Source: Pycnopodia helianthoides (lineage: Eukaryota > Echinodermata > Asteroidea > Forcipulatida > Asteriidae). Taken from it: a stretch of 64,000 bases of DNA. The translations under genes were made by a program, and so were the position numbers. Location: positions 18,707,288 to 18,771,287 of the forward strand of contig CM063256.1 of the NCBI GenBank assembly GCA_032158295.1. The letters run 5' to 3'. Below are positions 57,741-64,000 of the stretch, one piece after another (the first letter of the stretch is position 1; the number at the start of each line of letters is the position of its first letter). A model generated the notes under the pieces. It was not told the DNA's origin. It saw only the letters and a program-made list of their open reading frames with translations, and searched no databases.

Positions 57741-59076
57741 CATGAGTGCTTGTGTCTCTGCTCTCAGGGCCAATAGACAATCCCGCCCCTCAGTGAGAGA
57801 GATTAAGGAACTCATCAGCCACATTCTCACTAAGAACAATTTTTCATTTACTGACAGACATTTTGTACAGGTACAAGGTACCGCAATGGGTACCAAAATG
57901 GCACCCTCATATGCCAACCTATTCATGTCTGACTTAGAGGGCAGACTCCTGTCCTCTGCCCCCAACCGCCCACTAGTTTGGTGGAGATTTATCGATGATA
58001 TTTTCTCCATATGGTGTGGTGGTCAAGACAGCTTGGATGAGTTTATCGACCATATAAACTCATTCCACCCCACCATAAAGTTCACCACTGAATGCTCTCT
58101 CACAAGTGTGAACTTTCTAGATGTAACCGTAACTAAATCCCCTAATGGCATTATTACGGATGTATACAGCAAACCCACTGACACCCACCAGTATCTTCTC
58201 TCCAACAGTTGCCACCCTAGTCACTGTAAGAAGGCAATTGCTTACAGTCAAGCATTACGTATAAGGCGTATCTGTTCCACAGATACCTTGTACAAAAGTC
58301 GTTCATCCGACCTAAGGAAACACCTTGTTTCAAGGGGCCACAGCGAACGCAGGGTCCAACTTGCCATCAACAGAGCCCTCAACATACCTCGTCACACTTT
58401 GTTGACCAACACGAGAACGAAAAAAGCCCCGACCAAGAGAGTTGCCCTAGTCACCACCTTCCACCCTAAACTGCCTAAACTCTCATCAATCCTCAATAAC
58501 AATATGAATATACTTCACTCCTCTAACAGGTTATGCTCAGCAATCCCTGAGCCCCCCATGGTTGCATTCCGCCGCCCTAAAAACCTGGGAGACATCCTAG
58601 TCAGGGCTAAACTCCCACCAGGTACATGCCAAACACCACCCATAACAGAAATACTAGGTTGTCACAAATGTACCCGCTCCAAGTGTAGAACATGTCTCTA
58701 CATCAAACCGGCACTTAAAGTAAAGAGTCATAGCACTGGCTCTTCTTACAACATCAAGACCGACTCCCAATGTAGCACACCTAATGTAGTCTATGTTATA
58801 TCATGTAAGAAATGTGGACTACAATATGTGGGAGAGACTAAGACCAAACTCAGTCTTCGCTTTGCGAACCATGTCTCGTCCATAAAGACCAAGAAACAGT
58901 ACCCCGTCTCCATCCACTTCAACAGCCCCAATCACAACGTCAAAGATGTTGAACTTATGGTGATTGAGGCTTGCAATGGTGATGACACACACCGCAAACT
59001 CAGAGAATCGCATTGGATTCACCAACTTAAGACAGTCCAACCCTTTGGACTTAACATCAACACCGGTGTCAAATAA
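57741..59076 (+). CDS. Penelope-like RT/GIY-YIG, truncated copy
   Basis: In frame with the PLE1 protein from MSACVSALRANRQSR to the stop at 59076 (about 445 codons). It keeps RT motif B (AMGTKMAPSYANLFM), motif C (FIDD), the Cys-rich linker and the GIY-YIG domain. RT motif A and everything before it are lost, so the product cannot be an active reverse transcriptase. A host ATG upstream at 57724 happens to be in frame. No internal stops, consistent with recent insertion. Confidence 0.85.
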
Positions 59077-59763
59077 ATTCCCACTTCATTTACTGCTTAC
59101 TTATTTATTTTATGTAATATAAATACAATTACTGGTAATAACCTGTTCTTTCAATGATTGATTTGTTTTCCATTCTTAAGTTGTTTTAAAAATCATATTT
59201 TCTCCACTGGCTAACTGTTACCGTTCTTTTTCTCGACAAGTTTTTTGGAGATCATTCTGTGTAATATAAATACAATTACTGGTAATAACCTGTTCTTTCA
59301 ATGATTGATTTGTTTTCCATTCTTAAGTTGTTTTAAAAATCATATTTTCTCCACTGGCTAACTGTTACCGTTCTTTTTCTCGACAAGTTTTTTGGAGATC
59401 GACCTGTTCTTTTCCTAATAACCCCTTCTCTCCACAGACTTGTTGTTCTATAATTACCTCCCTTTCACATTGCTGTATATACTTTGGTCCTGTTCCCTAT
59501 TGTTAATTGCATTTTACCCAATGCCTCGTGCCCCTTAATCTTGTCCTTTCATGTCTCCCGCCTGGTCCAGTAATCCTCCCTTTCACTGACCATCCTTTTG
59601 TCCCCACCACATAACTCTCATTGGCTCTTGACCGCCCCATTGTTTGTAAACTAACAACACTGATTGGCTATAATTTTCCCTCCTTTTTCTGGATACCATC
59701 CCATTGTTCTTTGCCTCTCTTTTTTACTATAAATGGATATGTTTTTCGTTTGTGCTTGTTTTT

Positions 59764-59802
59764 GCCTCTGACGAAGGTCCGGTTTGGATCGAAAGCTAAG
59801 GC
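59764..59802 (+). ncRNA. Hammerhead-like motif at the 3' end of PLE2
   Basis: Identical to the motif at 30781-30819: GCCT, CTGACGA, A, GGTCC-loop-GGATC, GAAA, GC, TA, AGGC. Confidence 0.55.
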
Positions 59803-59815
59803 CATCTACCCTACA

Positions 59816-60319
<504 letters not shown>

Positions 60320-60320
<1 letters not shown>

Positions 60321-60614
60321 TAAATAAGTAAATAAAGTATAATAAAATATTTTAAAAAAATTAAGAAAAAAAAACAAACTATATTCGGCCAACAGCTGCT
60401 CATTGCAGCCGGTCTACTTAACTGGATAGAAATTAAATTTTACCATAACAGACAGAGCCATAATCATTGCAAAGTCAGTGTTGGCAATGTCAATAAGATG
60501 TCATCATCAGATAATCACCATTTGAACCCCAAAAGTATAGGCAGATTGTCAAAGTAAAAAAAAATATGATGGGATCAGCACAGCTAAATTAATTTATTTT
60601 GTGTGTATGTAAAG
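60320..60614. other. Intron-like DNA before the 3' DUF6589 exons
   Basis: A-rich, no exon recognised. The middle DUF6589 segment expected here is absent. Confidence 0.5.
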
Positions 60615-62569
60615 GTTAATCTTGGAGTATTGATGGAGGATGAGAACAAAACAGACGGCATATACAACATCATGCACCACCTACATAAATATGTTCCAGG
60701 ACATGGAAGTGGAAAAGTAACACCTATCATCAGTACAGGGGATATTCTTACATGTGAAAGGGAGAGTTCCTGCAAGCGAGAGCAAAGTAACTCGACAACA
60801 TCTAGTAAAAGACTCGAGGGCCTTGTTCCTGTCATTGCTGATTTTCATGTATTGGGGAATTTTTACCAGGTACATATTGATTCTGTGCGCCTTGCTTTTC
60901 AGAAATTTATTAAATCAAGCTTGGTTGGTGGAAGATGTAGATTTTGAAATGGATAAAACCCCAAGATTTGGTTCATTCTGAAGAAGTACTGTTTTATGAA
61001 GTTCCCAACTACATGTAGATGACTGTCATGACTTGGCTTTCCAAAGTCATTGATGTATCCTGGCTTTCATAAACTGCTGTTAGTTTACAAACATGATAAA
61101 TCGTGTGTGTAAATAAACATCACAGCCAAGATACATCATCTCATTTCAACATGGGTACAATCCTATGTATGTTTCAGACAGAAACAAAGAAGCTCTTCCG
61201 AACTCCATCTTTGAACCTGTGTGCCATCCAAAGACCCCCAAGCTCAACCCCCCTTTCCCCTTACTCTACAGGAAGTTTAAACCTTTATCCCACTCAGACC
61301 CATTGTCAGATTCTGGATACATTCTAGAATGAAACTATGTTAGCACACTTTCATTACTCTAATTTGAATGGAAGAAACGACAAAGTTTGTTAATTTTTTT
61401 TTTACATTGATACAGATACATGTAACTGGAAAGGTCTGTCTTTTTCTTGTCCCTTATTTGAAGGTGATATGGCTTCACCTGTATGACGCATCTTCAAGCG
61501 GTGATAAAGGAACACTGTACTCAGCACGGAGTTTTTTAGAAGCTAGAAATGTCACAGGCGACCCGATGAAAAACTTCAACGCAGCAGCTGACCTTATCAC
61601 ACAATACACAGTCGCCTTGGTCATTGCAGCTGCAATGACCTATTTTGGTCTTGAATCTCTGTCTGATGAGCCCTCCAAAAATGAGTTCATTTATGCCATA
61701 CATCATGACAGGAGAGAATATGTTCATCGTGTGCTGGAAGAAATTATAGACCGCTACATTATTCCAAGCAATGATGAGCTATCCCATGATTCAACGGTTA
61801 TGTCTTGTCCACAGTGTCAGAAGAAATATATTACAAGGAAAGGTCTCAAAAATCACATGCGGACAAAGCATCCAGGTTTTCAAGTCGGCCAACCCAAAGA
61901 CAAGTCTTTACCTGGGCCAGAAAAGGATGCAATGTTCAACTACACAAGAACAACTTTAAGTTTAGGAATGATCGCCTATGACTTCACCGATGCTCGCGAG
62001 ATGGGAGATGGAGATAGAATTATCCTTCTATTTAAATTCCTTATTCTCCATTTTAAGGCAGCTAAAAAACTTAAGTACAGCTTCCAAGTACTTCGGCTCT
62101 TGTCGCAAGTTAAGTGTTTCCTAACACCTCGCCTCGCGTACGAGCTAACATGGAATCGTTTTGTCAACAAGACAGGTAAACCTCATCACAATATTGAGGT
62201 GGACAGAGAACTGGAACATCAGAACCGTGTATTTAAGGAAAGCTGTGGAGGGCTTCGGGGTAAAATCACAAAGAAGAGTATTGACAGGATCAGCCATTCT
62301 GCTCAGGTAGTTGACACAATCTTAACAAGAGTTAACAGCCAATTATCTAGGAAGCCATCAGGAACTCACAAGAAACAGAATAACAAAGACCAAGTGGCAT
62401 TAGCTTTAGAGCTTCATAAGGATTATATATTCGACATTCAGCCAGGACGGCGGCATTTTCATTTTCCAGATTTTCCATACTCTGTTCTCTCTACACTGAG
62501 TGTACCTGATCTCCACAAATGGATAAAATCTTCCCTGAAGCAGTTGGCAAGAAACACTTTAAGATAACA

Positions 62570-62975
62570 GCAAAATATTCGACTTGTTTTTTGGATTAGT
62601 TTGTAACAATATTTTCACTCTTTAACCATCTTGATGTTATAAGCTTTACATTTTTGAATTTCACATCAGGAGGTGTTCATCGAGCTCGAGCACCGTTTTG
62701 CACTTGACAAAACATGTTCTTAGGGGGTAATGTACATACACACATATAACTGAATTATAATTGATATTTGAAAATATAAAGGTAGACAGTTCAGGAAAGT
62801 GTACAAATATTGTATTTCTTCTGCTAGAATTTAACAAAGAAAAACAAAATGAAACTTAAACAAGATTGTTTGGATACATATTGGTTTTTTTATGTTTCAT
62901 GTACAGTAGCCCAAACTTTATTTTAAATATGTACATGTACATGTACCCAGCACCATGCATGATATTATTCCTACT
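62570..62975. other. 3' flank of the DUF6589 gene
   Basis: No AATAAA close to the stop at 62567; nothing else recognised. Confidence 0.5.
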
Positions 62976-62977
62976 TA

Positions 62978-63652
62978 AAGGTATTATACAGGATTGGTAG
63001 AGCTGACAAAATAGTCACAGACAGTGTTCATGTTTTGTGTGGTTCAACATATTGCATGAACAAACAAACCTGTGAAAATTTGAGCTCAATTGGTCATCGA
63101 GGTCACGAGAAAATAGTGAAAAGAGACCTTATGTGTTTTCTGTTTTTCAAGCATCGAGTTTATTATCGCGCGCGATAAAAACTATTGTTTTATTCATTTC
63201 TCAGAAACGATAGCATTTTAGGCAGAAACATTTGAAGGAACCCTTTCTACCATTACTTACTTTAAATCATGTAAGTTATGTGTGAATCTGTGAACATTTG
63301 TGTTTTTCGATCTTACCAATAGTGTACAGGGCCTTTAAAGGCATAAACACATAACTTACATGATTAAAATTAAGTAATGGTAGAAAGGGTGCCTTAAAAT
63401 ATTTCTGCCTAAAATGCTATCGTTTCTGAGAAACGAGAGAAAAACAATAGTAATTATCGCGCGCGATAATTTGAAAAAACAGAAAACACATAAGAGCTCT
63501 TTTCACTATTTTCTTGTGACCTCGATGACCATTTGAGCTCAAACTTTCACAGGTTTGTTTGTTCATGCATATGTTTAATCACACAAAATGTGGACACTGA
63601 TTTTGAGCTGTTACCAAAAGTGTACAATACCTTTAAGTATAATTTATTTCAT
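62978..63652. mobile_element. Two TTAAAGG-family MITEs in inverted orientation
   Basis: Copy 1 (62978-63343, +) starts TTAAAGGTATTATACAGG and ends CAGGGCCTTTAAAGGC. Copy 2 (63340-63640, -) follows directly, sharing the AAAGGC junction, and ends TACAATACCTTTAAG. Each has tatcgcgcgcgata near its centre. Together they form a large palindrome of about 0.67 kb. Confidence 0.8.
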
Positions 63653-63656
63653 CTTT

Positions 63657-63680
63657 TTTTTTTTGGGGGGGGGGGGGGGC
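63657..63680. repeat. Poly-T/poly-G homopolymer pair
   Basis: About 10 T then 15 G. From here to the window end I see no gene; the last bases (taatggtagaaagggtgcct) begin another MITE copy. Confidence 0.85.
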
Positions 63681-64000
63681 TGGAAAGATTTAGTCTGCGA
63701 AGTCTACTAGAGCCTACACCATATCAGGGCTTGAATTGTAACTGGACCGCTGTGCAGGCACGAGGCCAGTGGTTTTAGTGTCGGGCCAGTAAACTTATGA
63801 CCTTATGGCTGTCTTGTATTTTACAATTGAATAACAATACCTCACTGTGTAATATCTTCAACAGAAACAAATTATGTTCAAATACTGTCCTTGTTTCTGC
63901 CTTTCGACTCTGTTGAGTAATGAAGTATACCTAAAACCCCAAAAGACGGATGAGACCAATCTTCTCGTACATGTCTTAAGTAATGGTAGAAAGGGTGCCT

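Overview
The window looks like nuclear DNA of a marine invertebrate animal, most likely an echinoderm of the sea-star type. This is an inference. It rests on AT-rich DNA with GT-AG introns, tRNA-derived SINEs, CR1/L2-like LINE tails, Penelope-like retroelements with hammerhead motifs, many MITEs and long (TA)n tracts. The SINE body and the MITEs with TTAAAGG ends are of kinds I associate with echinoderm genomes. A 100-base run of N marks a scaffold gap. There is nothing bacterial, no operon and no CRISPR.

Gene content is sparse, and much of it belongs to one locus of duplicated secreted-protein exons. I call the best gene A1. It has four exons, each intron in phase 1 (7687-7753, 7992-8228, 12870-13097, 15510-15757, + strand). 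Together they encode a 259-residue secreted protein of a family I do not recognise. Relatives are scattered around it: a frameshifted minus-strand copy (exons at 6318-6092 and 5598-5340), a second + copy with only exons 3 and 4 (25387-25617, 26622-26869), an inverted exon 1 (21116-21050) and an inverted exon 2 broken by a LINE (44.1-45.0 kb). A second exon family encodes a signal peptide plus a short Cys-containing segment. It occurs three times at exactly 208 nt (2896-2689 minus, 19640-19847 plus, 38741-38948 plus). Each copy ends in phase 1, so it could splice to downstream phase-1 exons, such as A2 exon 3 at 25387 or the EGF-like exon at 50008-50139.

Layout. 0-7 kb: SINEs, one signal exon, the pseudogene and the gap. 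7.6-15.8 kb: gene A1, whose introns carry two large fold-back elements. 16-19 kb: a hAT-type MITE and a segmental duplicate of 31-33 kb. 19.4-27 kb: signal exon B2, the inverted exon 1 and A2. 27-31 kb: a Penelope remnant and a Penelope-like element (PLE1). 33.7-34.4 kb: a palindrome, an acidic P2X7-like fragment and a THAP zinc-finger fragment. 35-42 kb: repeats and signal exon B3. 44-46 kb: a nest of elements (exon relic, LINE, Penelope fragment, MITE, hammerhead-like motif). 46-56 kb: SINE and LINE tails, satellites, the EGF exon and MITEs. 56.7-62.6 kb: a DUF6589-type gene with a damaged 5' half, a Penelope copy (PLE2) sitting in its third exon and an open 3' half. 63 kb: paired MITEs.

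The strongest leads are the exon-shuffled secreted-protein locus, hammerhead-like motifs in two unrelated Penelope lineages, and filled versus empty insertion sites revealed by the internal duplications. Boundaries of repeats are by eye and good to roughly ten or more bases unless a target-site duplication is given.
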